Below are positions 21,400 through 33,800 of a stretch of 64,000 nucleotides of DNA, one piece after another. Every line of letters begins with the position of its first letter. Within the stretch, counting starts at the first letter, position 1. Made by a program: the position numbers and the translations under genes. Origin of the DNA: Taxawa tesnikishii (nom. ined.) (lineage: Eukaryota > Ascomycota > Dothideomycetes > Dothideales); contig JAPDRO010000020.1 in the NCBI GenBank assembly GCA_030247885.1, positions 372,001 to 436,000 on the forward strand. Reading direction: 5' to 3'. The notes under the pieces were generated by a model. The model ran no database searches, was not told the DNA's origin, and worked only from the letters and a program-made list of their open reading frames with translations.

Positions 21400-22862
21400 A
21401 TGGCCGATAACAGCGCTCCTGCTGATATGCCTGCCGTCACCAAAACAGAGACCGGCCATGACAACACGCCTAGCTCTATCGAGTCTACCCCGGATCGCGA
21501 TCCAGAGGTAGTACAAGACCAGACCCAGCCGCAGAAACGCAAAGGTGGACGCAAGCCTGTACGTCTCTCGCCCATCCAGAAACAAATTCTACCACGATGG
21601 CTGTGACTATGACACTGACTCGCCCTAAGATATATGCTACCTCGGAAGAGCGTAAGCAGAGGAATAGACAGGCGCAAGCCGCGTTTCGTGAGCGTCGCAC
21701 AGAGTACATCAAGCAACTCGAGACCACCATTAAGCATCATGAGGAAGCTCTCCAGTCTTTGCAGCAGAGCCACCGCAGCGCCGCCGATGAAGTCCTTATG
21801 CTCCGCTACAAGAATTCGCTTCTGGAGAGGATCTTGTTGGAGAAAGGTTTAACTGGCCAATGCTGTGTGCGCAATCCAACGCGCTGACATTCTTCCAGGC
21901 ATCGATGTGCAAACGGAGCTCCAAGCAAAGACTGGAAGTCCGTCTCTTGCTCCGACATATTTGTCACATGCTATCCCCCACCAATGGCTCAACCTGCCCT
22001 GCAGAGGACGGCGCTGAGTAGGCAGCACGCCCGACGCTCAGGACAGGGTTTCGCACCACGACTTGGTCCTGGACCAAACATGGCGCAGCCATCGCATGAT
22101 GCTTTCAATGCACGCTCACCGCAGGGTCAACCGACACCCTCATCCCACGCCTCGTCACCGACAGCCCTCTCCCAAAGGTCACCAATTTCGATTCCACAAG
22201 GTGGGATGACCCCGCCGACATCAGCTGTATTGGCTCAGCCGCAGCAGCAGCAATACCGATCGCAGGCGCCGCCTAGATCGCAGTACATGATGCAGAACCC
22301 TGCTCAGCAACGACCGCAACCGCCGTCGCAGTACCCGAGCTCGAGCGGAATGTCGAGCATCTCCGCAAGCACCCAAGCCGGTGGCATGACAGGTAGTGTT
22401 TCCTCCGCCCCCGCCGGGCCCTCAGCATACTACCCGTCGCCTTTCCAGAAGCACATTGATCAACTGGGCAAGCTGACCCCTTTCCTTTCGTCCCTTCTTA
22501 ATAGAGCTTTGTTCGTCCTATATTGATTCCGTGAGTACAGAACAAGAGTACGACGCCGCACCTACAATCGATGAGCACGATACGAGCGACCAATCCGTCG
22601 CGCACGGTCCAGAACCGGGCCAATACCAGCAACAGCAATTCCCCAGGTGCTTCCGTACGCCCAGCAGCCGCCGATGCAACCGAAGCCACCGATGCAGAAC
22701 CACGAAGCAGGACAACACTCCGACGCTGCTGGATCCGGTCCAGGGATGAACCAGCTGGGTTTTGACCCTTACGACCCGATGCTCGACGCCGATCCATTCG
22801 GTCTTTCCGCCAGCATGCACTTTCCGACAAGTTATTCCTTCGACCAACCTCCGCAGAGGTGA
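21400..22862 (+). CDS. Fungal bZIP transcription factor
   Basis: A nuclear DNA-binding regulator. Exons are 21400-21558, 21630-21846, 21899-22467 and 22541-22862. The basic region is ERKQRNRQAQAAFRERRTEY, followed by a leucine zipper (IKQLETTIKHHEEALQSLQQ). The conserved extension RYKNSLLERILLEKGIDVQT comes next. The C-terminal half is Pro/Gln/Ser-rich and disordered and ends PTSYSFDQPPQR. The third intron (22468-22540) starts GCAAGC, a GC donor; its use in phase gives DQLEQEYDAAPTID. Exon 3 needs a base at 21975-21979 and exon 4 one at 22641-22644. The total is then 422 residues. The NRxxQxxFRxR signature places it among AP-1/Yap-like fungal bZIPs, but I cannot name the orthologue. Confidence 0.9.
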
Positions 22863-24132
22863 CAGCAGCGATGATTGTACAAAAGCATGAATGAACGATG
22901 TTCATGAACGTGTGGCAGGGACTTTCGCTGGGTTTGGGAGCTGGAGTTTTAGGAGGGGTTCTTCGTTCTTCAAGGGGTTTTCTTCGGAAGCAAGGAGCAA
23001 GGAATTCGAATTCACAAAACGTACGGGATCGGGGATCTTGATTTTTGCATAGCGATGGCGTACTCCTCGTATTTTCATTTGCTCATGTTCCAAGCGGAAC
23101 ACCTTGGAGTATCGTCAACCCGCGGCTTGTGGACTTTTTCATACTGTTCATCTTCATGTTCTGTCATAGCCCCTCAAAAGCATTCTGTTCTGGCTGTTCG
23201 CATACACCCATTCGACCAAACCACAATCTTCAAGGTAGGCAATGCATGCCGATGTTGATCACGATGATAGGAGTCGTGGAATGGTGGATGGCAGACGAAA
23301 TACGATATGTGCGGCAGGGTCGACTATCGTTCCGATCACGGCGAGAACAGCTGTCTTCACGCTATCTATCCAACCGCTCTAGCTAGCCGGATTCTTGTGG
23401 TATATCGACAACACTCTCTACCTTGTTAGTTTTCCAGTCTACAACCACTACTGCACATGGTTTCCGGTACCGATGTGTGCCTTCACCTGGAAGGCTTACC
23501 CCCGTTGACTGTGTTGGCCCAGCGAATCATCAAAGGGGTTGTCGCACCATTCAATCAGTTATCCAGGAGTAGATTGATCTAAACAGACGTAGCGAAGGAC
23601 ATCTAAAGTTCACTTTGATGATTCTCTATGGGGGCCCTTCGTGACGCTCGTACGCTCCGAGTGTCAATGACGTCACCTCGGCTTCGTTGGAATCTGTCAA
23701 CGCGCAACCTTCATCTCCTCCAGCACATTTAATATCGAACGCGATATACCTCTCTGCTTGGGTTTGCTACCAAGTGCGGCTACTGGTACTACATCCAACG
23801 CCCTGCCTACTAGATCTCCGCAAATGCCGATCCCTGAGTGAAGATCGTCTGGCCTGATGTGCATGCAGGGCGAGTTTCATCGGCCCCTCGGAACCCGTGG
23901 GTACATGATAGAGGACCAAGTCCGAAAGGCATCATGACGACCGGTAAGACCGAGGTGACCTATGGTGCACTCATGGGCATAGTGTTTTCATTCTTCCATT
24001 CTTTCCTCCTACATCTTCTTATCCCACCACCATCCATTCATCATACGTTACCCACTTCGCAGAGTATACAAACCAAGATATCCTGTACACATTTACCTAG
24101 TCGTTACCTTTGATCCGGCTGATACGCTCAAC
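22863..24132. other. Intergenic
   Basis: A 1.27 kb gap between the bZIP and monooxygenase genes, both plus strand. I see no gene or repeat. The 150 bases before 24133 are pyrimidine-rich, as expected of a fungal promoter and leader. Confidence 0.5.
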
Positions 24133-25485
24133 ATGCCACACGCCGAGTCCGAAAACCGTCCCCTCCGCATCGCCATAGCAGGCGGAGGCATCGGAGGACT
24201 GTGTCTCGCAGTCGGTCTCGTGAAGCAACCCCACCTGGACGTGCACATCTACGAAGGCGTCGCCGAATACTCAGATATCGGATCCGGGCTTGCGTTGCAT
24301 ATGAACGCGATCAAGGGCATGGACCTCATCGACCCGAGTATCAAGAAGACGTACTTCGCCAAAGCACTCGGTATGGCGGAGGAAGCAGACAAGGAGATGA
24401 CAACACAGGTCATATTGGCCGCAGGACCACATATGGGAGAGGTAGTAGCCGAGCTGGGGCGTGCGAAGGGCAGGAAGACGGTTGCGAGGAGCGATTTGCT
24501 GGATGGGTTGTTGGAACTGTTGCCCAAGGACAGAGTGACGTTCGGGAAGAAATTGGAAACCATCAAGGAGTCGGAAGAAGGCGTCACACTACAATTCAAG
24601 GACGGTACGAGCGCGCAGGCAGATGTCATGCTCGGCTGCGACGGCGTGCACAGCATCACGCGAGCCTATCTGCTGGGCGCGGACCACCCGGCAACACAGC
24701 CAGGAAACCCAGACGGCTGGCAGGTGACCAACCGCATGGTACCGATGGACGAGGCTTTGGAGGCGGGCGTCGACGAGAGCTGCAGGCACAATGTAGCCAT
24801 TCTGTGCGGACATGCGGGACATCTGAACCACATGCCACTGCACATGGGAAAGACACTCAGTATCCAGGTCGTGCGTCGGAAAGGCGAGGATGACGGGAGT
24901 ACAACAGCAAAATACGACACCAAGCCGTGGGAGGACTACAGCAAGGAGGCGAGGACGTTCGTAGAGGTAAGCGTTTTGAGACCAGATTCTTGCCCTTCAG
25001 ACACGGGGGCACGAACCCACGATAAGAGTGACATGCTGACAAGGTGCCCACAGCTCGTATCGAGAGACCCGACCAACTCCTGGGTCCTCCAAGACCACGA
25101 ACATGCACCCTACTACAACAAAGGCCGCATCGCGATGATGGGCGATGCCGCGCACGCCGCCATGCCCTTCGTCGGCAACGGCGCCGCGCAAGCAATCGAG
25201 GACGCCGCGGTGCTTACCGCGCTCCTATCGCGCGTCCACGACACCCAGCAGGCAGAGAAGGCGTTGGCGGCGTACGATGAGGTGCGTCGGCCACGCTCGC
25301 AGACGGTCGTCGAGATGGGCCGCGATTTTGGACGCATGTATGGATTTGCGTTGGATAACATCCACGAGGATCCGGATAAGATGAAGGCGAAGTTCGCGAA
25401 GAGTGCGGCGTTTACGAACAACTTTGATGTGGCGGGGCAGAACGAGAAGGCGGTTGAGCTGTATGAGGCGAGGTTGAAGGCGTGA
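24133..25485 (+). CDS. FAD-dependent monooxygenase, salicylate hydroxylase-like
   Basis: Flavoprotein of the group A aromatic hydroxylase type; the substrate is unknown. The N-terminal dinucleotide fold is RIAIAGGGIGGLCLAVGL, the DG motif is in MLGCDGVHSITRAYLLGADH, and the FAD ribityl-binding GD motif is in IAMMGDAAHAAMPFVGNGAA. Exon 1 is 24133-24966 and exon 2 25054-25485, giving 421 residues. The intron 24967-25053 (GTAAGC to CACAG) is 87 bases and has no in-frame stop, so the unspliced message is also open (450 residues). I prefer splicing because the insert has no family counterpart and both sites are good. It stands alone, with no catabolic neighbours, so the pathway is not shown. Confidence 0.9.
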   Translation: MPHAESENRPLRIAIAGGGIGGLCLAVGLVKQPHLDVHIYEGVAEYSDIGSGLALHMNAIKGMDLIDPSIKKTYFAKALGMAEEADKEMTTQVILAAGPHMGEVVAELGRAKGRKTVARSDLLDGLLELLPKDRVTFGKKLETIKESEEGVTLQFKDGTSAQADVMLGCDGVHSITRAYLLGADHPATQPGNPDGWQVTNRMVPMDEALEAGVDESCRHNVAILCGHAGHLNHMPLHMGKTLSIQVVRRKGEDDGSTTAKYDTKPWEDYSKEARTFVEVSVLRPDSCPSDTGARTHDKSDMLTRCPQLVSRDPTNSWVLQDHEHAPYYNKGRIAMMGDAAHAAMPFVGNGAAQAIEDAAVLTALLSRVHDTQQAEKALAAYDEVRRPRSQTVVEMGRDFGRMYGFALDNIHEDPDKMKAKFAKSAAFTNNFDVAGQNEKAVELYEARLKA

Positions 25486-28400
25486 TGGAAGGTCCTTATA
25501 TGCGAGCGAAAGATGAGTATCCGGCTTCGAGTGAAAGAACGAGTGTGAACTTGGTAGGTACATGGGAAGGTGTACCTAGTGATGCGGTTTGTGGCTAAGA
25601 TGAATATCTCTCTACGAATCGACTACAGGACTGGTTTTTCATTCACCCCTCCAGAGGTTCGTCCGTACCTGCTGTCTTTGTGAGAACAACGTGGTTACTG
25701 CGCTTCAAGAACGAGCTCAATTTCACCCTTTTGACAACCAGCTTACAGCTGGTGGCAACTAATGGGACCCCGTGATCATCTAGCCATCCATCCCGCACCG
25801 CATCCAAAGTGCGCCAATCGGAATACTGCTGTCTGGTATGTAGAGCAGGAAGCGTGTATATCCAGCCCATGCACGCTAATGAAGGCGGCAAGGAGATAGC
25901 GTGACAGGTCTGTTCCTGCCATGACTATGGTCACCCGCTTCTCGTCCATACAGCAAGAAAGCTCCTCATTGCGTTGTCCCTCACCGCCTTCAATGGCGTT
26001 CCGACATTGGATATACAAACACACTACTGTTACTCCCTTTTCCTCCTTTCTCTGTCAAGGAACGGATATTGTCGTTCAACCCATGAAGTACAACTCACGT
26101 CCTCTCAATTACTGGGGCTTCATACGCACTATCTGACGTATTCCGCAAAGCTGGTCTCCAAAGGGGCGCGGTCCCAATCGTGCACCTTGTGACGACTGAG
26201 GCAGACGGTCTTGGGTTCGCCTAGCGTGCAGTGCTTCATGGATATGGTGTATATCCCTTTGAAGACCATCATACAACCAGTACAGTCGATGGGACCTGTC
26301 AACATCTCCACCAGAGGTAGAGGCAAATCCGTTCGCTTCAATCTCCTAGTCCTCCTATCTGATGCCGCCGAAAACGCTCGACTTTGAGATGAAGAGGAAC
26401 GTGATAAGCAAGTGCAAGCTGTTGTACATACGAGATGCAAACACGCAACTGTCAGAGTACTCCTGCTTACGCTACCTTCCCCACCGCCTAGGCTAGCCGC
26501 GAATGATGGGACTGTGCATATTACTTCCTCTTGCGTGTTGTGAAGACTTATTGGAGAGTAAGCGAGTTGGAGTTTGTCCCGTGATGGCCCTTGGGTGGAG
26601 TTTCTCGCCAGCCCCATTTGTTGCATCAGTTCTTCGTTGCTGGTCCTAGAGGGGTTACCTTGACTCCGGGTACAATGTGTTACAAACCCAAACGAAAGTC
26701 AAGTAGAGAAATAGGGTGGTGTGTTGGGCTGAGGGTGAACATGCTCTCTGTCAGCGATAGACTCGAACGCAATTTCGTCAGACGAATGTAGGCAAATAAC
26801 GATATGGAATGTGCACAAAGCGGATGAGAGGACAATCTAGGTCGCCTAAGACTGTGGCTGGCCTGTAGCATGGTTGCGACGTGCTTTGGCTGTGGGGAAG
26901 ATGACCGCTGGAGCGGTCCGTTGAATTGCCAGCGAGCTGTAGAAGAAGGATGCTAAAAGGTCGGCTTGAGTACCTCCAGTCCGTTGCTGTAGTAGTCCGA
27001 GCCCGTCTCTGGTATACGCGCCGACCTCGACCCGAAAACTGGGTGTTGAGAGGGAACCAGTGTTTCTGCTAGAGCACGTATCGTGACCGGCAACCCGGCT
27101 GACAGGAAAGGAATCGTACCACTGGTAGCGAATAGAAATCAATCTGCAAAACGGTCTATCCCTGCAGCTGCCAATGCAAACAAAGGAAACCACCAAACTT
27201 AGCTTGTCATGCAGATATGAATGTACTTTTCTCAAGACTATAAGGTTCACGAGGGCTACCAACAGTGACAACCGACGGAGGAAACAGAGGTAGAAGAGGA
27301 ACACGTATGCAACTCCTCGGGAACCAGGCTGCACCAAAAACTGCAGCAATCGATTGGATATGTATCGTTGTATCGTCAACTGCCCGGTTCAGCCTTGCCG
27401 GTGTCAAGTTTTGGCCCTGCGCCGGAGACAAGAGAGTACATACTTTTTTCGCCTCTGAACACGTCACGCTGCGGCGAGTGGAGCGACATGCATGTTGCAG
27501 TTCGCGGACCCGAGGCGGCGGACCTCTTCAGCTCGTCGCAATGTGGCAGCCGGATAGGCTGAAACATATCACCTGATGTACATGCGTGGATATACCAGGC
27601 GCCATCGATCTTCCGCATGTCGAGTGACACTCGTGTACCCAGGCTACTGAGAGGATCTCAACGCGGTCGATATGCAGTGGCATCAGAGATTTCTCGCTAA
27701 GCAGTGGTCTGCAGGTACAATCTCGCCGGAAGATAAATCCTGGGTCGTACTTTTGTACTCCGCCAAAAAGAAGCGAGGCGCAGATCCAAAAGCTGTGAGG
27801 TGACATAAGGACCGAACAACTGGTAGATGCACAAAAGTACCCAGGTTTCATGTCAAGAGTTTCAGGATTTCCTGCTGTGATATTTCTCTGGTGAGGCTTC
27901 TCTTGTTTTTCTCTACCCCTTATTTTCGTCCAATAACGAGCCCCGGAAACTCCTAGATTTACCTATAGGGACCCCCTCCCCTTTTTGTTCGGCACTTCTG
28001 ACCACCTTCCACGCCTCCCCCACTTCCACTTGAAACGCAAGCAATGCGTGGAGGTGGGTTCGTCCCAACACCCTGATTCACGCACTGAGGTTTTGAGAAA
28101 GTATGAGACACACGCCAGCAGGGTGGAGACAGGCGCCGCGGGCGTCCAACAGATGACAGAGGCCAGCGGATCGTCCCCTACTGCAAGTCATGCCTTAGTC
28201 GTGCCTTAGGGTCGGGTCCATAATTCTCCGGGACTGGATATCCCCTCGGTCAAGTGCCCCTCTTCTCTCTGGCGAAATGCAGGGTATGCAGCTTGTATGC
28301 AGGTCACCCAGCCCTCTTCGAACGCTGCATGCAAGAACAAAACTGCTGTGCTAGTGACAAATCTCGCCATCAATTGCCTTTCCATCGTTGATCATGTCCA

Positions 28401-29879
28401 TCGGTGGACAGTTGCATGGCTCGTGGTGATGTCGGGGCGTGATGGTGGACGATTTACAGGTTGCTGGGTGGAAACACAACAGCAGAGATGAATGATTTTG
28501 AACCATGCGTGTTGATCACCTGTAGAACCACGGCAACACGGTTCCATATCGATATCGGGGTTGACCACTTCCATTTACAGATGGGGACAATCTTGTTGTC
28601 CGTGGGTTTGATGATCAGCAGAGCGTGCGCTCAACGGCCTTTCACCGTGTGATAAGTTGTATGATTCTTCGGCCATAACCCGTTCGAACTCAGAGTCCTA
28701 CATGTTGGCGGGTGAGACATCTGGGCCCTGGGTATTTTACGCGCAAACGCTTCCATGGACATTCCGGTGTCAAGAACCATCCAATCACCACTCCTGGTTT
28801 TGGGCTCTGGGAGTGCTTCTCTGAGCCTTTGCTGAGGGAGCGCAACGCTACCTCCTAGCTCATTTGTCCGTCAAAGGGCCGGATAGCCATGTAGTGCCCG
28901 TCAACGGCCCGGGAATGAGGGGAGAGAGGAGAGGGAAGGTTTTGGGGTGCTACACTTTTCGGCCGTCGGCTTGGATAACTATCAAACTTGATCATCCCAC
29001 CTTCGTGAGTGGCGGTGCGCCTCTGATGAGGGGGCTCCGAGGCAATCGGATTGGTGCAGATGATCGCCCACCTGCGTCACGATGCACGCACATGGAACAA
29101 AAGCAAACGCACCAAAAGCTTCTCCAGTCGAGGAAAACCCCGCTGTCAAGCCTACGACCTGCAATGGGAAATCAAACCTTCTGTTGCCTGGTCGCCTATC
29201 TTCGTGATAACGTGACAATCTCCTGGTATCGGATGTCCGTTCGCTCGGTTGATCGAGACGAAGTTGAATTTGGGGTCTGTTCGTAGTCTGCGAACGCTCA
29301 ATAGGTAGGGGAGCACGACTTGCATAGAGAACGGTCACTAAGAGTGCTGTGGACAATCCAGACAATCGAGGATCGAGTGCCAGTCAGTGGTCGATCATAT
29401 GGGACGAGCCTAGCTCCCGGCGCCCGAGCCTTTCACTTGGGATCGAGCATCCCTGTCGGCGCCCTCCTTCCTCATCAAACCCTAGTTGATCGGTGCGGGA
29501 GTGCCATCCGGGCGGTGCCGCTGTCAAGGAACGCTAAGCCCACCGTCCAAGCACTTGTCGCCAGGGCCCTTGGAAGTGGGATCACGACCCAGCCCCTTCA
29601 TGCTCATTGTTGTGCATGTTTAGTCGGAACGCTACACGGTTCATTGTATCCGTGAGCGTCCATGCACGCTTGTGCTTCCCTTTGGTCTGGAGTGTATAGA
29701 TAGCCCGGTCCCTCCCTCTACATGACTTCATCTACCAGCCATCGATTTCTCAATCTCACCTTTGTCACGGATCAAGATTGCTAACGATTTACCGACTACG
29801 ACCAACGACGAACCTTGATAGTCGTCTCACGGCAACTTGAAACAGTCGTCGCCTCAGTTCCCAGTTGCCAACTTTTATA
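25486..29879. other. Long gene-poor interval
   Basis: 4.4 kb without a gene I can support. Open frames such as 26129-26626 (-) and 26846-27379 (-) lack domains and codon bias. The base composition is ordinary, so this is not a decayed AT-rich repeat. A TATA-like TATAGATA lies at 29695-29702, about 180 bases before the next start codon, so the right end is probably promoter and leader of that gene. Confidence 0.5.
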
Positions 29880-30806
29880 ATGTCGATATCCTCGGAACCG
29901 GGTTACTTCGATTTTATACCACCCTTGCGTACCCAAGCTCCTCTGTTCGACGACTTAGCAGCCATGGGAAGCAGCAAAGTCCACTGCTTGGATGCCTTCC
30001 ACAGCCATCATACAACTCCATACGAACTGCCACGCAATGCTCACATGTACGAGAAGCGAGCCCTTCCACCTCTGCCACCACCGAGCCGTATGCCTCCAAC
30101 AATCCCGAGGGCTTCCTTCTCCTTCGACGCTTCTCGGGCATCGACAGAACTCAGGCCCAGGATCTCTCACACTCAACCTCCAACGCCTATGTCTGGATAC
30201 GAGAACAGGCCTCTTCCACCACTCCCTACCCTCCAGGACTCTCCTTCTTTCGAAAGCGAGCGACGACCATCTGCAGAGGTAGAGCCTCTTGCAGTGCCTT
30301 CTCGGCCACGTGCACACCGTAACATCAGCTTCCGCAGCTTCATCAGCCGTTCTCACTTCCCTTCCCCGCCGGCTGGCAAGCACGAATCTGTTTTTTCCAA
30401 TGCTACGACCGCTTCCTTTTCTTCTATCGACTCCGTATGTAGCGACGACTCTCACAACGACTTCTCCAGCAACGCCAGCACCGCCCCTTCTACCGCCCCG
30501 AGCAGCCGTAGGCCATCTGCTCTTTCGTTCTCCCGCAAGACCGAGAAGGAGAGCAAGCGCCCGGCTTCTCGCAAGGGCAGCACAGCCTCCCAATCGCCCC
30601 GCCGCCGTGGGCTCTTCGGCGGCAGCTTCACTGAAGAGGAGGTTCCACCTATGCCACCTACACCAGCTACTCCGGCACCAGCAGAGTTTACCTGCCGTCC
30701 TTGCTACTACAGCAGCGCACGCAACTGCCCTGGCTTCGTCATCGCTGGCACACACGGCCAAGCCTGCGAAAACTGCAATGCACTCGGATTCTTCGGCGCC
30801 CCTTGA
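29880..30806 (+). CDS. 308-residue disordered protein with C-terminal cysteine motif
   Basis: A single-exon gene starting MSISSEPGYFDFIPPLRTQA; this ATG is preferred because it follows a typical AT-rich leader. Residues 50-250 are Pro/Ser/Arg-rich and disordered, with paired ALPPLPPPSR and PLPPLPTLQD motifs that resemble SH3 ligands, and a basic stretch (KTEKESKRPASRKGS). The last 40 residues carry a compact cysteine pattern CX2C-X7-C-X12-CX2C (CRPCYYSSARNC, then GTHGQACENCNALGFFGAP), suggesting a small zinc-binding unit. There is no signal peptide or membrane segment. I do not recognise the family. The ordered C-terminus and codon use over the whole frame support it as a real gene. Confidence 0.75.
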   Translation: MSISSEPGYFDFIPPLRTQAPLFDDLAAMGSSKVHCLDAFHSHHTTPYELPRNAHMYEKRALPPLPPPSRMPPTIPRASFSFDASRASTELRPRISHTQPPTPMSGYENRPLPPLPTLQDSPSFESERRPSAEVEPLAVPSRPRAHRNISFRSFISRSHFPSPPAGKHESVFSNATTASFSSIDSVCSDDSHNDFSSNASTAPSTAPSSRRPSALSFSRKTEKESKRPASRKGSTASQSPRRRGLFGGSFTEEEVPPMPPTPATPAPAEFTCRPCYYSSARNCPGFVIAGTHGQACENCNALGFFGAP

Positions 30807-33800
30807 ACGACATGCAGCCGAGGAAAATGACGGAAACGTTTCACGAAGCAATGACGGCCTTTTCCTATGTTACGATGAAGATTCTTCAATAACTGCTTCA
30901 ACGGCAGTCACCAACCACCTCTCTCTCACGGGAACCATGGCAACGACGGTTTTGCGACATCACCCAATTTCAGAGAGGTTGGTCTTTTCGACCAACGACC
31001 TTCAGTTCCGGTGCCCTCCGAGGCATACGATGGAAGGCCGATGATTACGAACGCTCGCTTGGCTGCAGAAGGCAGGGCAGCAACGTTTCTTGTATGGAGG
31101 ACATGGCGATGAAAGGCGACGACTATGGGATGCCACGGTCCCACAAACCCTGTTTTTACTTTGTATACGAGCAATGATTTGGAGGAAGCATTACGGGCAA
31201 CGTAGACCATGTACGCACGATCGATCACGAATGAATATCATCACGATCAGCATGACCCCATCTCATCTCCTTTCGTTTCTTGTTCTCTCCCTTCTATTCC
31301 TCGCTTGCGTACTGTGCCACACACATCTCTCGTGTTATTGTTTCCCTCTGTGTTGTCCTCGGCTCCTCCACCGTTAACAACAAACAACAAAAAACGGTCT
31401 CATATCACACCTTTGACTCCCTGATCCATAACGCTGCTCCAATAATCCTTAACGAAGCTCTCATAAGGCTGACCGTTATGGGCGAAGCAGGGTTTCCCTA
31501 GCCTTGGCAGTCCAACGTCTTTGCTTTCAGCCCTCCACGTCAAATCCTCCCCTTAACTATTCCAAAACAGTAAATCTTTGTCTCAAAGGTCTCTCCTGCA
31601 GCAAAATGCATTTCCACAACGGGCTCGTGGCATGCAAAGAACTTTCGTAAAACTCGCTTGCCTCGAAATACCCACTCATTTCTCGCTTCTCGCTTCTCGC
31701 TGCATGCATGCAGTGGTACCGCCCGCTTCTGAAAGAAAAAAAATAGAGTAGAGCAATTCAGCCGAGCAAGAAACTGGAATGCCAATCTTGCGCAGGAAGA
31801 TGTCACCGATGGTGGCATGATCACAGGAGTTCCTTGCAGAGCGGCAGTTCGTGACTTCTAATATATACCAACCTCTCTCAGCTTTCCAGCACAAGAGTCA
31901 AAGGCCATGAGACGAACGCGCTGAGTTACCAGTCAACGGTCGGTTCGAAAACGGATTCTTTGCTGTTGGACTTTGCCGGAACCAGACTGTACGGCCCTGC
32001 CACTGCAACGAGACGCGCAAGCTTGAATACGAGTTTGAATGCCGAGCGTTTGTGGTGGAGGTTCGTTTCCCTTCCACCCCCCTTTTGACGTCCAACGGCT
32101 GCTCAGGTCGCTTCTGCGTGGCTTGCCAAACGGTTTGCAAGAACTTCCCTTGCGCAGGGAAATCGGTGTATGCAGGACGGAACAATCCCACGCACACGCA
32201 GATGGGCTTGATGGAGCAAGCAAGCGATCGGGTTTTACCCATACTTCTCCCTACGCTCAGAGGCTGTTGTTTCCAAGCCTCGTTTTTCCTTTCCTGGCCT
32301 GCGACGAGCTCGAGCGCTCAATCTTTTCTCCTCAATCTCGATGATCACGATTGGAATGACAGTTCGTTGTTCAGCTGGCATGAACACCTCGTTTCCAACG
32401 GTATAGTGTTCCCACGCCAGCCACCGCCAAACTTGACTACGACCTGCCACAAGCGTCTAAGCGGTTCATTGAAAGATCCCTTGGTTGCTCGGGAATACTG
32501 TCCGACGTTGGCAGACGGCTGTCCTTGGTAATAGAATGTCAAATTTTCTCCTGAAGGGTTGATCGCATCCACGTCGATGACCTTTTCTTCAAGATCTCGA
32601 TCATATCTGTCAGGCACGAGTACGCATCCAGAACGCCACCACTTGGTTATCGCTACGCAGAGCACCATGCGAGCATGGCATACTCTTTGCAGGCGGTTCA
32701 AGGAAGTCCAGACCGTAGGTGGGCAGTCTACCACAGGCAATCCAGTTTGTTCTTGCTCTGCTGCTGGGACTGTGTAGCATACCTTGCGCCAGGTCGGTGT
32801 GCTCTAACCGCCATCATTACCGCACTGTCCCGGATATGTTGACAGCCAACGGCTGAAGACTCAAAAGTCTGCAAACCTTTCAGTAGTCTCACTTTGACTT
32901 CGGTAGAGGGATTTGCATGCGTTGCCCGTATCGCGACAGAAACATCTCATCACACTGAATACCTCGCCGCCTTCGCTAGCTTGGTTGGTATGCGTATGAA
33001 TCCCGGTCTGTCAACCCTTCCTTACAACCTGGAATGATCCAAACTGGGCGGATGAAATCCCAAAGCCTCGTCGACCATATCAGCCGACGCTGATAGTCAC
33101 AGGGGCCTTCATCTCGATAAAACCACAGCTGCCTTCATCGTAGGAACGCGTTGGGCCTCAGCCAGACCTTTCAACAACGCAAATCAATCTGTATACCATT
33201 TCAGCCGTTTGACAGAGGCTCACCTGGATGCCCATGAATCCCTAAAAGGATGTGCTTGTGCGTCGAGGAGAAGAAGGCGATCATCATCCTTCCACATACA
33301 ATAACCGTGACCTTTCTGATCCACAATGTCTTGTTTATGCTGTCGTTCTGCCTGGAACTGCTGACTGTTCTGATACGGCAATGGCCAGGCCTCACCGCGC
33401 TCGTGAGTGCATCTCCTGAGAGTATACATACGGCTCTTGTCTTCTCACCCACCAGGATCTTTCTCGAGGAGGTGCACGGCTCGGATCACTCCGCAAAAAG
33501 ATGGCTCACAGTTCAGCAACGCAGATGCTTGCTTAGTTGAGGGCTGTCTGCTTTGCCATCCCGCAGAAGCCCAACCTTACAGCAACGGGTACGGTGCTAC
33601 ACTGGACTCAGCTTGCTGGACTGTCGACGGCTGGTCCTTGTTCAAGGCTGTGGATTGTTCCCTTCTTGCTTGCTCGGGGTCCCGGGGTTTCGCGCCTGAA
33701 GAGGACCAAGGGGATCTGAGCCTTCATGCGCAAGTGTCTGGCGGTTTTAGACCATTCCATAGCTTCTGCGACAGTGAGCAGGAGGCAACGTTTCCTGCAA

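Noticed and set aside
24201-24893. 230-codon frame inside the monooxygenase gene
   Set aside because: Shadow frame of the real gene on the same strand; Arg/Gly-rich nonsense peptide.
26846-27379. 177-codon minus-strand open frame in the gene-poor block
   Set aside because: Hydrophobic then Arg/Ser-rich peptide with no family signature or plausible start context.
31930-31960. GGTTCGAAA stretch resembling a tRNA T-loop
   Set aside because: No acceptor stem or anticodon arm can be drawn around it; similar short matches elsewhere (near 28685 and 49985) fail too.
32039-32740. Overlapping open frames on both strands
   Set aside because: They overlap each other, show no domain and no consistent codon use.
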